From positions 1-64,000 of the forward strand of contig JACBOA010000008.1 of the NCBI GenBank assembly GCA_013403005.1: a DNA stretch of 64,000 nucleotides, read 5' to 3'. The number at the start of each line of letters is the position of its first letter. Position 1 is the stretch's first letter. This DNA comes from Methanobacteriaceae archaeon. Lineage in GTDB: Archaea; Methanobacteriota; Methanobacteria; Methanobacteriales; Methanobacteriaceae. Shown in pieces: positions 36,944-45,485 of this stretch. The notes beneath the pieces are model-generated. The model saw only the letters and a program-made list of their open reading frames with translations. It had not been told where the DNA came from and did no database searches. Both the position numbers and the translations under genes were made by a program.

Positions 36944-37711
36944 ATGAAACTGGTTGTTGAAAATAACCCTGATGTGGAACGGGTATTAGAGATTATTAGT
37001 GAAGGATTATCTAAAAAGGCGTTTATTACTATTATGGCATCTTGCCGAGTTTATTATGATGGGAGAGCCATTAGTCGTCTGGAATTAGGGGATAGGATCA
37101 TACTCATCAAATCCGATGGATCATTTATCATACACCAGGACCGTAATCTGGAGCCTGTAAACTGGCAACCACCTAAAACCAAGGTCTCAGTCAGCCTACA
37201 TCAAGGAATGGTGAAAATAAAGGGTGTAAGGAGAAGTCCTCATGAAACACTGGAAGTGGAAATATTAAACACTCACCTGGCATCATATTTCATAGGAGAG
37301 GATTCAAAGAGTCTTGAACTGGCAGGTTACGAAGCACATATGGGGGACCTTATTTTTAAAGACCCTGATGTCATTGAAAAAGGTTTCAGACCCACCTCCC
37401 GAGAGTACCACACACCAAGCGGATTCATTGACATACTAGGTAAGGATCAGGATGGAAATTTGATGATATTGGAACTTAAAAGTAGAAAGGCAGGTGTTAA
37501 TGCAGTTAAACAGTTGAGAAGGTACGTGGATTGTTTCAGTGACCATAAAGAAAAAGTAAGGGGTGTTCTGGTCGCACCTTCAGTTACAGATGATGCTCTA
37601 CAACTCCTCCAAGAACAGGACATGGAATTTAAGGCCCTTGAACCTCCAAGGGAACTGGGTACTGATAAGGTGGTTACTCTGGAAAAATTCCTCAGTGAGA
37701 GCCGTTCTTAG
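36944..37711 (+). CDS. nucS: Endonuclease NucS (EndoMS)
   Basis: Archaeal mismatch/branched-DNA endonuclease. 255 residues: an N-terminal DNA-binding domain (1-115) and a C-terminal RecB-like nuclease domain with the active-site set Asp163 (GFIDILGKD), Glu177 and Lys179 (MILELKSRKAG). The QLRRYVD helix follows as in the family. NucS cuts both strands at mismatches and works with PCNA; I do not see a clear PCNA-binding peptide at the C-terminus. Probably leaderless. It stands upstream of a metallophosphoesterase on the same strand, 136 bases away. Confidence 0.93.
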   Translation: MKLVVENNPDVERVLEIISEGLSKKAFITIMASCRVYYDGRAISRLELGDRIILIKSDGSFIIHQDRNLEPVNWQPPKTKVSVSLHQGMVKIKGVRRSPHETLEVEILNTHLASYFIGEDSKSLELAGYEAHMGDLIFKDPDVIEKGFRPTSREYHTPSGFIDILGKDQDGNLMILELKSRKAGVNAVKQLRRYVDCFSDHKEKVRGVLVAPSVTDDALQLLQEQDMEFKALEPPRELGTDKVVTLEKFLSESRS

Positions 37712-37847
37712 TACAGATATAATTATAAAGATTATTATTTCCCAACCTCTCATTTTTCATTTTTTTACTTTGAGTTATCAGAATATTATAACCATTTACG
37801 ACAAAATATATGCTTAAGATGTATTGATTGTTGTAACGGGATGTTTT

Positions 37848-38612
37848 ATGAGAAAGGATCTGATTGAATTACCATCAAAGGGTCGGGCATTAATTGCAAG
37901 CGATCTTCATGGAAATTTAACAGATTATTTAAAAATCATAGATTTATGGAAGAAAACTTCAAGTAAAAAGCAGCATCTGATTTTCACAGGAGATTTAATC
38001 AATGCCATGGATAAAGAAGATGATGGATCCATTGAAATCCTTGAATCAGTTATGGATGAAATGAAAAACAACCAGAACTTTCACCCACTTTTGGGTAATC
38101 ATGAATGGGCTAACATTGTCCAGGTTCCTGTTTATAAGGCTGGTAAAAACCAGATAAACAGTTTTGAGAATCTAATCAAGAAGAAATTCAGGGAAGAATG
38201 GGAGGAAAAGTTAACCCAATACATAGAATTATTCAAAAAATTCCCAATTTCTATTAAAACCAGTAATGGTGTATTTATTAGTCATGCTGGACCTCCTAAA
38301 CATATTGAAAGTCTGGAGGAAATAGAAAAGATTACCAGAAAAGGTTACCTGCCTAATCAGCCGTTATACGAAATTCTCTGGAATCGGTACGGTGATTACA
38401 CCCAAAAAGATGTGGAAAATTTTCTTCATGCAATAGGGTGTAAAGTCATGATTGTGGGACACACACCAGTAGATGGGGTTTTGAAATACGGAAAACAAAT
38501 AATAATCTCTTCCAGTTTCAGTTTAGGGAAAAAGGCTTATGTTTTGTTGGATTTAGAAAAAGAAATATCCAGAACCAGTGATGTTATGAAAATGGTTAGA
38601 TATTTAAATTGA
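37848..38612 (+). CDS. Calcineurin-like metallophosphoesterase
   Basis: 254 residues with the full metal-site set: SDLHGN (D-x-H), GDLIN (GD), LLGNHEW (GNHE) and later histidines in ISHAGPP and VGHTPVDG. This is the PPP-type Ser/Thr phosphatase pattern, also found in diadenosine polyphosphate hydrolases. The start at 37848 (MRKDLIELPSK) has GGGATG upstream; the frame extends eight codons further without support. Substrate unknown. Confidence 0.9.
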   Translation: MRKDLIELPSKGRALIASDLHGNLTDYLKIIDLWKKTSSKKQHLIFTGDLINAMDKEDDGSIEILESVMDEMKNNQNFHPLLGNHEWANIVQVPVYKAGKNQINSFENLIKKKFREEWEEKLTQYIELFKKFPISIKTSNGVFISHAGPPKHIESLEEIEKITRKGYLPNQPLYEILWNRYGDYTQKDVENFLHAIGCKVMIVGHTPVDGVLKYGKQIIISSSFSLGKKAYVLLDLEKEISRTSDVMKMVRYLN

Positions 38613-38745
38613 AAAATAATTGAAGGATATGACTATTATTAGAATAAATATAATAAGATGAGGAATCATTTTATTTGAAAATCAGATTTTTAGAGGATGA
38701 TTCAATGCAATAGTATTGGATCTTTGGTTAATGAGGAATAGGTGG

Positions 38746-39897
38746 TTATATATCTCTTACCAGATGCGCCAGCTGATCCAGGTTTCGAACTTCATGAATC
38801 TCTGCCCCAGCATCCTGATAATGGGAAACACAGCTATCCACTACATCCCATTTTTTCTTATCTTCCGGATTGAAAACCATAACCTTACGACATTTTCGGG
38901 TCATTTTCTCTACTAAATCTGCGCTCTGCGGTTTTCCCTCATTTTTAGGTCCTGCCCAGTCACGACAATCAGTGAGGATTATCAATGTGGACCTGCGGTT
39001 TAGATGAACTTTATCCAGGAAAGAAGCAAAGGCCTGGTACATATCACTGGTTCCATGGATCATCAGATTCTTCTGCCGTATGTCACGTACTTTTATAAAA
39101 GCATCCATCATATTTGGTTCATCCATGGCTGATGAGGTTTCCACAGATTTATTGTCAAAATCAAAGACTCTAACTCTTCTGAAGGAATTCTGGGCTGCGT
39201 AAACCAGACAGAAAAACCAGTTACTTATCCAGTCACAGGAACCACTTACATCATTTAAGAAGAAATGATGGTTCTTCTTAACACGGGGCTTGCTTTTGAG
39301 GAGATCAATTAACACTCCTCCATACTGCAGATTCTTTCGAATGGTTCGCCTAACATCAGGACGCATGATTTTAGCCTGTCTTTGTCGTCTGCTGCGAACC
39401 ATGGCAATCTTCCGACCCATCATCTGACACAACAGGAAAAGTTCCGGTTCAAAAGAATTCAGGGTGTTTATATCCCTAAAGAGAAGATCAGTCTCATCAC
39501 ATGTGTCTTCATAATCATTAAGGGGTGGATGGTAGTTAACCTCAACAGAACTGAGTTCACTGGCTTTAGTACCAGTATCCTCTTCCTGATAAGTGATGTT
39601 CCATTTTTTATTCTTTTTCGCGGAGCATAGTTTTTTATTTAGATTTTTGGAAGTTTTTTCGTCTTTTTTTTCTTCCACAGAATCTTCTTTTTTTCCTTGG
39701 AAAAACTCATCAAAAAGTCGGTTAAAGGTGCTCCGGTGTTTTTCTTCTTTTATGTAAACTGATGAGAGAGCTGCCTTAAACAGAGTATCATCTTCACTAA
39801 TTAAATTTATGACTTGTTTTCCGGTGTGTGTGCTTCTGATACTAACCGGGATACCATTTTGCCTTAATAAATTTGAAAAATTAACTATTTTATCCAT
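38746..39897 (-). CDS. CoxE-like von Willebrand factor A domain protein
   Basis: 383 residues. N-terminal helical region, a Lys/Glu-rich linker (about 68-100), and a C-terminal VWA domain with the MIDAS start DVSGSCDW (D-x-S-x-S, about residue 217) and a later ILTDCRDW segment. CoxE/ViaA-type VWA proteins work with MoxR AAA+ ATPases to insert metals or remodel complexes. The MoxR partner gene lies 56 bases upstream on the same strand. No target enzyme is adjacent, so the client is unknown. Confidence 0.85.
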   Translation of the reverse strand: MDKIVNFSNLLRQNGIPVSIRSTHTGKQVINLISEDDTLFKAALSSVYIKEEKHRSTFNRLFDEFFQGKKEDSVEEKKDEKTSKNLNKKLCSAKKNKKWNITYQEEDTGTKASELSSVEVNYHPPLNDYEDTCDETDLLFRDINTLNSFEPELFLLCQMMGRKIAMVRSRRQRQAKIMRPDVRRTIRKNLQYGGVLIDLLKSKPRVKKNHHFFLNDVSGSCDWISNWFFCLVYAAQNSFRRVRVFDFDNKSVETSSAMDEPNMMDAFIKVRDIRQKNLMIHGTSDMYQAFASFLDKVHLNRRSTLIILTDCRDWAGPKNEGKPQSADLVEKMTRKCRKVMVFNPEDKKKWDVVDSCVSHYQDAGAEIHEVRNLDQLAHLVRDI

Positions 39898-39953
39898 AAG
39901 TCCTCATGTTTTTATTCAGGTTCATAATCCCTATTTGATTTGAATATTCCCAT

Positions 39954-40799
39954 TTATGATTTGAATATTTCAGATGCAACCCTTTTACGATCTTCCTCTG
40001 TTTTTAATACAACATTAACTGTTTTACCTAGTGATTCTTCGTTAATTTCTGTGCCTCCCATGGTCATCAGTGTCCGTACCCAGTCCACAGTAGCCCTAAT
40101 AGATGGTTTTTTCACCAGATCAATATGCCTGATCTTCTGAATGATATCTACTACCTTTTCCACCAGTAAGTGAGGAGCTTCAGGCACCAGGGATTTTACA
40201 ATTTCAATTTCCCTTTCCGGTGTGGGATAATCGATGTATAGGAAAAGACAACGATCCCGGGTCTCGTCCAGAAGCATTCTCTGTGAATTAGAGGTTAAAA
40301 CAACTAATAAGTCATTTTTAAGGTTGTAAGTTCCCAGATCGTTTACTGTTATTTCTTTTTCTCCCAAAGCCTGTAGTAGGAAACTTTCCACCTCTTCATC
40401 GGCCTTATCCAGTTCATCAATAAGCATTACTGAAGGAGAACTATTTATGAAAGCCTGGAGTAAAGGTCTTTTTATGAAAAATTCCTCATCGAAAACATCT
40501 TTTTCCACGGTTTTCGGTATGGATTCTTTTAAACGAGAAATTTCAAGATGCAGAAGTTGTTTCTGATAATTCCACTCACCAACCATCTGTTCAAAGGTGA
40601 TCCCCTCATAACACTGTACTCTGAAAAAATCCCTATTTAAAGCTCTGGCTACAGCCTTAGCAAGTTCAGTTTTACCAGTCCCAGGTGGTCCTTCCACCAG
40701 GATTGGTTTACCCAGTTCAAGGGCAAGAAACAGGGTGGTAATTATATTATCATCTGGAACATAATTAGAATTGATTAAAGAGTCTTTAAGATATTCCAC
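39954..40799 (-). CDS. MoxR-family AAA+ ATPase
   Basis: 281 residues. Walker A GPPGTGKT (37-44), Walker B VMLIDELDKAD (Asp128-Glu129), sensor 1 LTSNSQ and the DRCLFLYIDYPTPERE box define a MoxR/RavA chaperone-type ATPase. It likely powers conformational or metallation steps carried out with the VWA protein encoded downstream. The start appears to be GTG at 40799; the ribosome site is weak. First gene of the pair. Confidence 0.9.
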   Translation of the reverse strand: MEYLKDSLINSNYVPDDNIITTLFLALELGKPILVEGPPGTGKTELAKAVARALNRDFFRVQCYEGITFEQMVGEWNYQKQLLHLEISRLKESIPKTVEKDVFDEEFFIKRPLLQAFINSSPSVMLIDELDKADEEVESFLLQALGEKEITVNDLGTYNLKNDLLVVLTSNSQRMLLDETRDRCLFLYIDYPTPEREIEIVKSLVPEAPHLLVEKVVDIIQKIRHIDLVKKPSIRATVDWVRTLMTMGGTEINEESLGKTVNVVLKTEEDRKRVASEIFKS

Positions 40800-41108
40800 A
40801 TCAAAGTGTCTTTTTCTGGTTGAGTTATTTGAGTTGATAGGAAGAACCCTCCCAATAATTATTCAAAATCCTATTTGATTATATTGGTAAATGGTTGTAA
40901 AAATAATAAACCATGTATATTATTGAGAGTAATTAAAGATAATATTTGTGGGTCTAGTTATCTTTATTAATAGAATATTATTTTATTAATCGAACGTTTT
41001 ATACTTATTATGCATAAATTAATAGGATTATATTATAATGTAGTGGATATTACCCGGTTTAAGGAAAAAGCTTAAATGAATCTTTATCTAAATAGTGTAT
41101 AGATTGAT
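40800..41108. other. Divergent intergenic region
   Basis: About 310 A/T-rich bases between the moxR-type gene (minus) and the zinc-ribbon M14-like gene (plus). No open frame or structured element is convincing. A TATA-like TTTATACTTATTATG near 40990-41005 could serve the plus-strand gene. Confidence 0.4.
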
Positions 41109-41972
41109 ATGGGTTATTTGATCTGTAATAGATGCGGTGGCTATTATGAGCTACAGGATGATGAATCCCCAGAGGATTTTGAAAGTTGTCGATGCGGTGG
41201 GCAACTTTTCTATTCTGAAACTCTGGATAAACCTCGAGGAAGCCGTATAAAGTTTTACGGAATTTTATCAGCCATAATAATCTTAACCATACTGGGTGTA
41301 TCCTATTTTGCATTTTTCATGCCTGATTTAGGGGTCAGTCCTGCTTCCAGCCCTAATGTACTGGCCAGTGATAGTAGGGGAATAATAACTAAAGAAGTTC
41401 TAAATCCAGGAAATGGAACTTCCTCTGCTGGTTCCTCAGGTAAAAAAACCATTGCTATAATAACTGGTATGCATCCCCGTGAAAAACTCTCCATAAGAAC
41501 AGTTAATGATGTAATAAATAATTATGAACTGTCTGCCAATGAAGAAATTGTTCATTATAATGTAACTGTAACCAGTAATCCTGATAATTATGTTACTGGA
41601 CGTTCCAATGGGGAAGGTCTTGTTTCACAGTATATTATTCCGGATATTAAGAAATCAAATATTGATCTGGTAATTATCTGCCATGATCATGGACCAGGTT
41701 ATGGTAAGGGATATTACATTGCCACCCCTAAAATGGACTCACCATCTGTTGCTATAGGTGAATTAGTGGATAACAATTTACCAGAATTTACTTATTACCG
41801 GGCAACCCCCGGTGCCGAGCATGGAAGTTCCACCTTTACAGTATCCTATCCATTGGCCAATCTAGGCATTCGCACAGTAGTATATGAAATGCCAGAATGG
41901 GCTAGTTATAATCAGGCTTATCAAGAAACAAAAAAGCTAGTTAAAACCTGTTTCCAGGGAATTACAGCTTAA
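41109..41972 (+). CDS. Zinc-ribbon, membrane-anchored M14/aspartoacylase-like hydrolase
   Basis: 287 residues. A cytoplasmic N-terminal zinc ribbon (Cys6, 9, 27, 29), one membrane helix (about 48-70), a Ser/Gly-rich linker, then an extracellular domain. That domain has H122-P-R-E125 (the H-x-x-E zinc pair of M14 carboxypeptidases and succinylglutamate desuccinylases), HDH (192-194) for the third ligand, and E260 in VYEMPEW, placed like the catalytic Glu. A peptidase or amidase acting outside the cell, perhaps on wall peptides, is inferred. The N-terminal module is shared with the truncated gene at 15365. No ribosome site stands out. Confidence 0.7.
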   Translation: MGYLICNRCGGYYELQDDESPEDFESCRCGGQLFYSETLDKPRGSRIKFYGILSAIIILTILGVSYFAFFMPDLGVSPASSPNVLASDSRGIITKEVLNPGNGTSSAGSSGKKTIAIITGMHPREKLSIRTVNDVINNYELSANEEIVHYNVTVTSNPDNYVTGRSNGEGLVSQYIIPDIKKSNIDLVIICHDHGPGYGKGYYIATPKMDSPSVAIGELVDNNLPEFTYYRATPGAEHGSSTFTVSYPLANLGIRTVVYEMPEWASYNQAYQETKKLVKTCFQGITA

Positions 41973-42232
41973 AAATTAATCCTATAGATTTTTTAGCATC
42001 TATTGGTTTTATTTGTGTAAAAAAATATATTTACCCTATGAATATTATATCCCAAGTAAAGTAGTTCAAATTTAATTTTCAAGCCAAAATCCTTTTTTAA
42101 AACAACCTTAATTTTTATTATTTTTTTTGATTCCAATTATGGTAAAAATAATTTTTTTTATTTTATTAATTTGTACTTAATCTTTTTAAATAAAGAAAAT
42201 TGGTCATTTTATGATAAAATGATATAAAGCTT

Positions 42233-42640
42233 TTATTCACGAATTATAGACTCCTGAATACGTTCTACAATACACACCCTATTCCACCCCACCACACCTT
42301 CAGCAATTTCTTCCAACTCAGGAGGAACTTCCTCTAATCCGTAGGGACGTATTAAGACTATGGGTTTATTAAAATCTTGAGCTATTTCGATTTGGCTTTT
42401 TATTAGGTCCGGGTGTTTGGTGTATAATCCCGTTAGTATAATCACAATTTCAACCGGCTCAATTTGACTTTGCAGTTGTTCTTGGGTATTTTGTCCTGGA
42501 ATTCCATGGTCATTCCATTCAAAATCACGAGCTTCTATGAGCCTCTGGATAAAGGTCAGATATTCTTCGTCTCCTTCACCATCATGACTGATAAATAACT
42601 GATATTCTCTTATATCATCTATTAAATCTTCATCAAACAT
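42233..42640 (-). CDS. TIR-like domain protein (MTH538/ThsB type)
   Basis: 135 residues comprising one domain. YQLFISHDGEGDEEYLTFIQRL (split here as YQLFISHDGEGDEEY and following helix), FEWNDHGIPGQ and VIILTGLYTKH with VLIRPYG match the Rossmann-like MTH538 TIR-like family (DUF1863), which includes ThsB of the Thoeris antiphage system. ThsB senses phage and makes a cyclic ADP-ribose signal. No ThsA or other effector gene is adjacent, so this is an orphan. GAGG precedes the ATG at 42640. Defence is one option; signalling within the cell is another. Confidence 0.75.
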   Translation of the reverse strand: MFDEDLIDDIREYQLFISHDGEGDEEYLTFIQRLIEARDFEWNDHGIPGQNTQEQLQSQIEPVEIVIILTGLYTKHPDLIKSQIEIAQDFNKPIVLIRPYGLEEVPPELEEIAEGVVGWNRVCIVERIQESIIRE

Positions 42641-43128
42641 CAAATCGCCTCAAAAAGCTTTTAATATACATTCATTGTTAAAATCCACATCCTTTACAAT
42701 TATATATTTTAAGCTTAATTCAACTTTTTTATTAATCATGAGTTTGCAACGTTTTTTTTTTTAAATATCTAGGGGACTTTTAAGTCACTTTTTTTTTTTA
42801 AATGGATTTGGTGGCATATTCCAGACAATGCATGTATTGACTAATACTGTGACAATTTATAGGGGCTCTAAAGTTATGGGATGGTTAGGGCGATATTTGC
42901 AAAAAAATTTTCACCTTATATTTCTTTGTTTGTGAAAAATGTTAAAAAAGAAATTTGAAATTTTAATTAAAGTTTAACACCCATTTATTTACTTTTCTAG
43001 ATAACCAATTATTTTCAATAGTTTAGTTATAACTGTAAAAATTGGATTTAAGGCGACAATCTTATAAATCACCCTTTTTAAATATAATAATAGTAGTGAT
43101 ATATTCCAAAGGGTATTGGAGGCTTTTT
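42641..43128. other. A/T-rich region with two long T-runs
   Basis: Between the TIR-like gene (minus) and the M14-like gene (plus). Contains two T-tracts of ten or more bases (about 42754-42764 and 42790-42800). A 35-codon plus-strand frame near 42828 has no ribosome site. No clear gene. Confidence 0.5.
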
Positions 43129-44082
43129 TTGAAAAAACGGCCGTCATTAAATCCTAAGAAAAAATCTAAAAGGGAATATCCAAAATTTTTAAGTCTTAAT
43201 AAGTATTTAATCATCTTTGGATGCCTAATTTTCGTTTCAGTTTGTGGATACATCATCATTACCAATTCAGATGGCTCACAACCGAATATAGAAAGTCCTA
43301 CTGATGATACTGGTGTGCAGGCATCTACCAGTTATCAAATATCTGTCATTGACAATTCCACTGGGGGAGATATAACCAATAACACGGTTTTAATGGAGAA
43401 TATTAATAAAACCGATGTTATCAATGAAATTATCCATGCTGCCAATAACGGTACTCCCATGATTACCCTGGGCAATGGAAGTGAACCTAGAATAATGATT
43501 GTTGCCGGAGTACATGGTGCCGAATTACCACCTCAAATAGCTGTTACTCGGCTCATAAACAATTTAAAAGACGAGAAAATTAATGGAACTTTGTACATTG
43601 TTCCCTTTGCCATACCCCATCAGACAGCTACACTTCAAAGACTGGATAATGGAACAGATCCAGATAGAGTTGCCCATATTTCTGGAACTCCCTTAGACAT
43701 TATCAGCAACACATCCATCAATAATCAGGTTACCATGTTAGTTGATTTCCATTCTGCCCAACCAAACGATGTTCCGGGTAAAAATTGTATAATTTATGAC
43801 TCTGAAAATCTACAGAGTCTAAAGTTAGCACGTTTCATCAGTAATAAGACTAAATCTCCCCTGGTGAAGGTTGGAAATTATTCCGGTGTGCTTTCCACAG
43901 TTAGTAACCGTAAAGGAATTACTTCCGTTGTCTGTGAAGTCCTCTCACCCCACAGTAAAGTAGAACCAGGTAGTGTTGAACTTTCCTATGCTTATATGAT
44001 GGCATTTTTAGAATATGCCGGGGTTTACGTTGATCCGACTATAAAATATAACATTAAACCGAATGAGACTATAAAACCATAA
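43129..44082 (+). CDS. Membrane-anchored M14/succinylglutamate desuccinylase-like hydrolase
   Basis: 317 residues from a TTG start with GGAGG seven bases upstream; the frame is open back to 43042 but without support. A basic cytoplasmic N-terminus (KKRPSLNPKKKSK) and one membrane helix (about 25-45) are followed by an extracellular Asn/Thr-rich stalk with many N-glycosylation-type sites. The catalytic domain has H129-G-A-E132 (H-x-x-E), DFH208 and Glu270 in VVCEV. The order H..E, H, E is that of zinc carboxypeptidase/aspartoacylase folds. It is a distant relative of the protein at 41109. A cell-wall peptide substrate is inferred from location outside the cell. Confidence 0.75.
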   Translation: MKKRPSLNPKKKSKREYPKFLSLNKYLIIFGCLIFVSVCGYIIITNSDGSQPNIESPTDDTGVQASTSYQISVIDNSTGGDITNNTVLMENINKTDVINEIIHAANNGTPMITLGNGSEPRIMIVAGVHGAELPPQIAVTRLINNLKDEKINGTLYIVPFAIPHQTATLQRLDNGTDPDRVAHISGTPLDIISNTSINNQVTMLVDFHSAQPNDVPGKNCIIYDSENLQSLKLARFISNKTKSPLVKVGNYSGVLSTVSNRKGITSVVCEVLSPHSKVEPGSVELSYAYMMAFLEYAGVYVDPTIKYNIKPNETIKP

Positions 44083-44101
44083 TAGACGTGAAGAATTTAT
44101 A

Positions 44102-44314
44102 TTATACTTTTAAAGCTGTTGTTAATTGTTGTTTTTTATTCTCATCCTGCAGCCATAATTTAACTTCTTTCCACACAATATTACATTTATCTGATGAATT
44201 CATTCCCACCACCTTCCTAATGGCTAAATCCACCTTTTTCCGTTCCTCACGGCCTTCCGGATGCAGCCCTGCAGTATCTAACACATCTTTCATGTATCTA
44301 AGGTAACAGCTCAT
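44102..44314 (-). CDS. Small helical hypothetical protein
   Basis: 70 residues beginning MSCYLRYMKDVLDTAG, with a charged helical body (REERKKVDLAIRKVVGM, NIVWKEVKLWLQDE). GAGGAG lies nine bases before the ATG at 44314; another ATG three codons upstream overlaps the ribosome site. The composition looks like real protein. Family not recognised. It is convergent with the M14-like gene and divergent from the alpha/beta hydrolase gene. Confidence 0.6.
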   Translation of the reverse strand: MSCYLRYMKDVLDTAGLHPEGREERKKVDLAIRKVVGMNSSDKCNIVWKEVKLWLQDENKKQQLTTALKV

Positions 44315-44456
44315 ACAACTCATCTCCTCTAAATACTCAATTTAACAAACTAAAAAATTAATTTCAATAACATTAGTATGGGATGATTTTATTTATTATT
44401 TCTTAAAATATCAACTTATAATTTTTTTAAATATCAAATACATAAACTAACCATAT

Positions 44457-45485
44457 ATGAGAAAGGTTGTAATTTATGGAACTAGCTGCATCATTGTTTT
44501 ACTCATCTTATTCACGGTCATCTCACTTAAAGCTCAATTTGATTATAAACCAACCGCACCTTTACAACCATCCTCAGGTCCTGGAGGTTCGGATTATATT
44601 CATTCTTCAGTTAAAGAATCTGTTTATGGTGAAGGCCAGAACCAGTACTGGATTTTTGAACCAGATAATCCTCATCCAAAATCTGCACCAGTGATTGTTT
44701 TCTTGCATGGCTGGGGAGCAACCACCCCCACATTCTACCGGGCCTGGATAGATCACCTGGTCCGGAAGGGAAACATTGTTATTTATCCCCGTTATCAGGT
44801 TGATTTCTCCACTCCCTCGGATAATTTCACTCCCAATAGTATAAGGGCTGTTAAAGAAGCTTTAATTGAGCTTGAAAAAGATGGCCATGTAAAAGCACAG
44901 CAGGAAAATTTTGCCATTGTAGGACATTCTGTTGGAGGTTTGATAAGTGTAAACATGGCCTCACTTGCAATTTCTGAGGGCATACCCTTACCTAAAGTAG
45001 TTTTTGCAGTTGAGCCGGGTAAGTCACGTTCATCCAACGACACTGTGGGGCCGGTGCTTGAAAACCTTACTAAAATCCATCCCAACACCCTACTTTTATC
45101 CCTGGCTGGGGAGAATGATGACTGGGTAGGTGATGAAGATGCCCGGAAAATAATCCGTGAAACAACACAGATACCATTGGAAAATAAGGATTTCCTATTA
45201 TTATCAACTGATACACACGGACAACCACCCCTTTGGGCTGACCATTTCGCTCCACTGGCTCCCAAGATAAGATTGGAAGGAAATAATACCCAAATTAATA
45301 TAAGCTTCTGGGTTGACTCCCGAGATTATTATGGAACCTGGAAATTATTTGACGGACTCTATGAAGCAGGCTTTTATGGAAAAAATAGAGAATATGCCCT
45401 GGGAAACACAACTCAGCAAAGATTTATGGGAATCTGGAGTGATGGGACGCCAGTTAAAGAAATTAAGGTTACAGATACTCCTTGA
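44457..45485 (+). CDS. Membrane-anchored alpha/beta hydrolase
   Basis: 342 residues. One N-terminal membrane helix (about 5-25), then an extracellular alpha/beta-hydrolase domain: oxyanion segment FLHGWG (82-87), nucleophile elbow GHSVGG with Ser158, acidic residues around GENDDW (218-223) and histidines at 254 and 263 as triad candidates. Esterase, lipase or peptidase activity outside the membrane is plausible. It lies between the M14-like gene and the pseudomurein-binding giant on the same strand, which suggests surface-related work (inference). Confidence 0.8.
   Translation: MRKVVIYGTSCIIVLLILFTVISLKAQFDYKPTAPLQPSSGPGGSDYIHSSVKESVYGEGQNQYWIFEPDNPHPKSAPVIVFLHGWGATTPTFYRAWIDHLVRKGNIVIYPRYQVDFSTPSDNFTPNSIRAVKEALIELEKDGHVKAQQENFAIVGHSVGGLISVNMASLAISEGIPLPKVVFAVEPGKSRSSNDTVGPVLENLTKIHPNTLLLSLAGENDDWVGDEDARKIIRETTQIPLENKDFLLLSTDTHGQPPLWADHFAPLAPKIRLEGNNTQINISFWVDSRDYYGTWKLFDGLYEAGFYGKNREYALGNTTQQRFMGIWSDGTPVKEIKVTDTP

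Noticed and set aside
42828..42935. 35-codon plus-strand frame in the spacer before the M14-like gene
   Set aside because: No ribosome site, no recognisable protein pattern and surrounded by T-runs.
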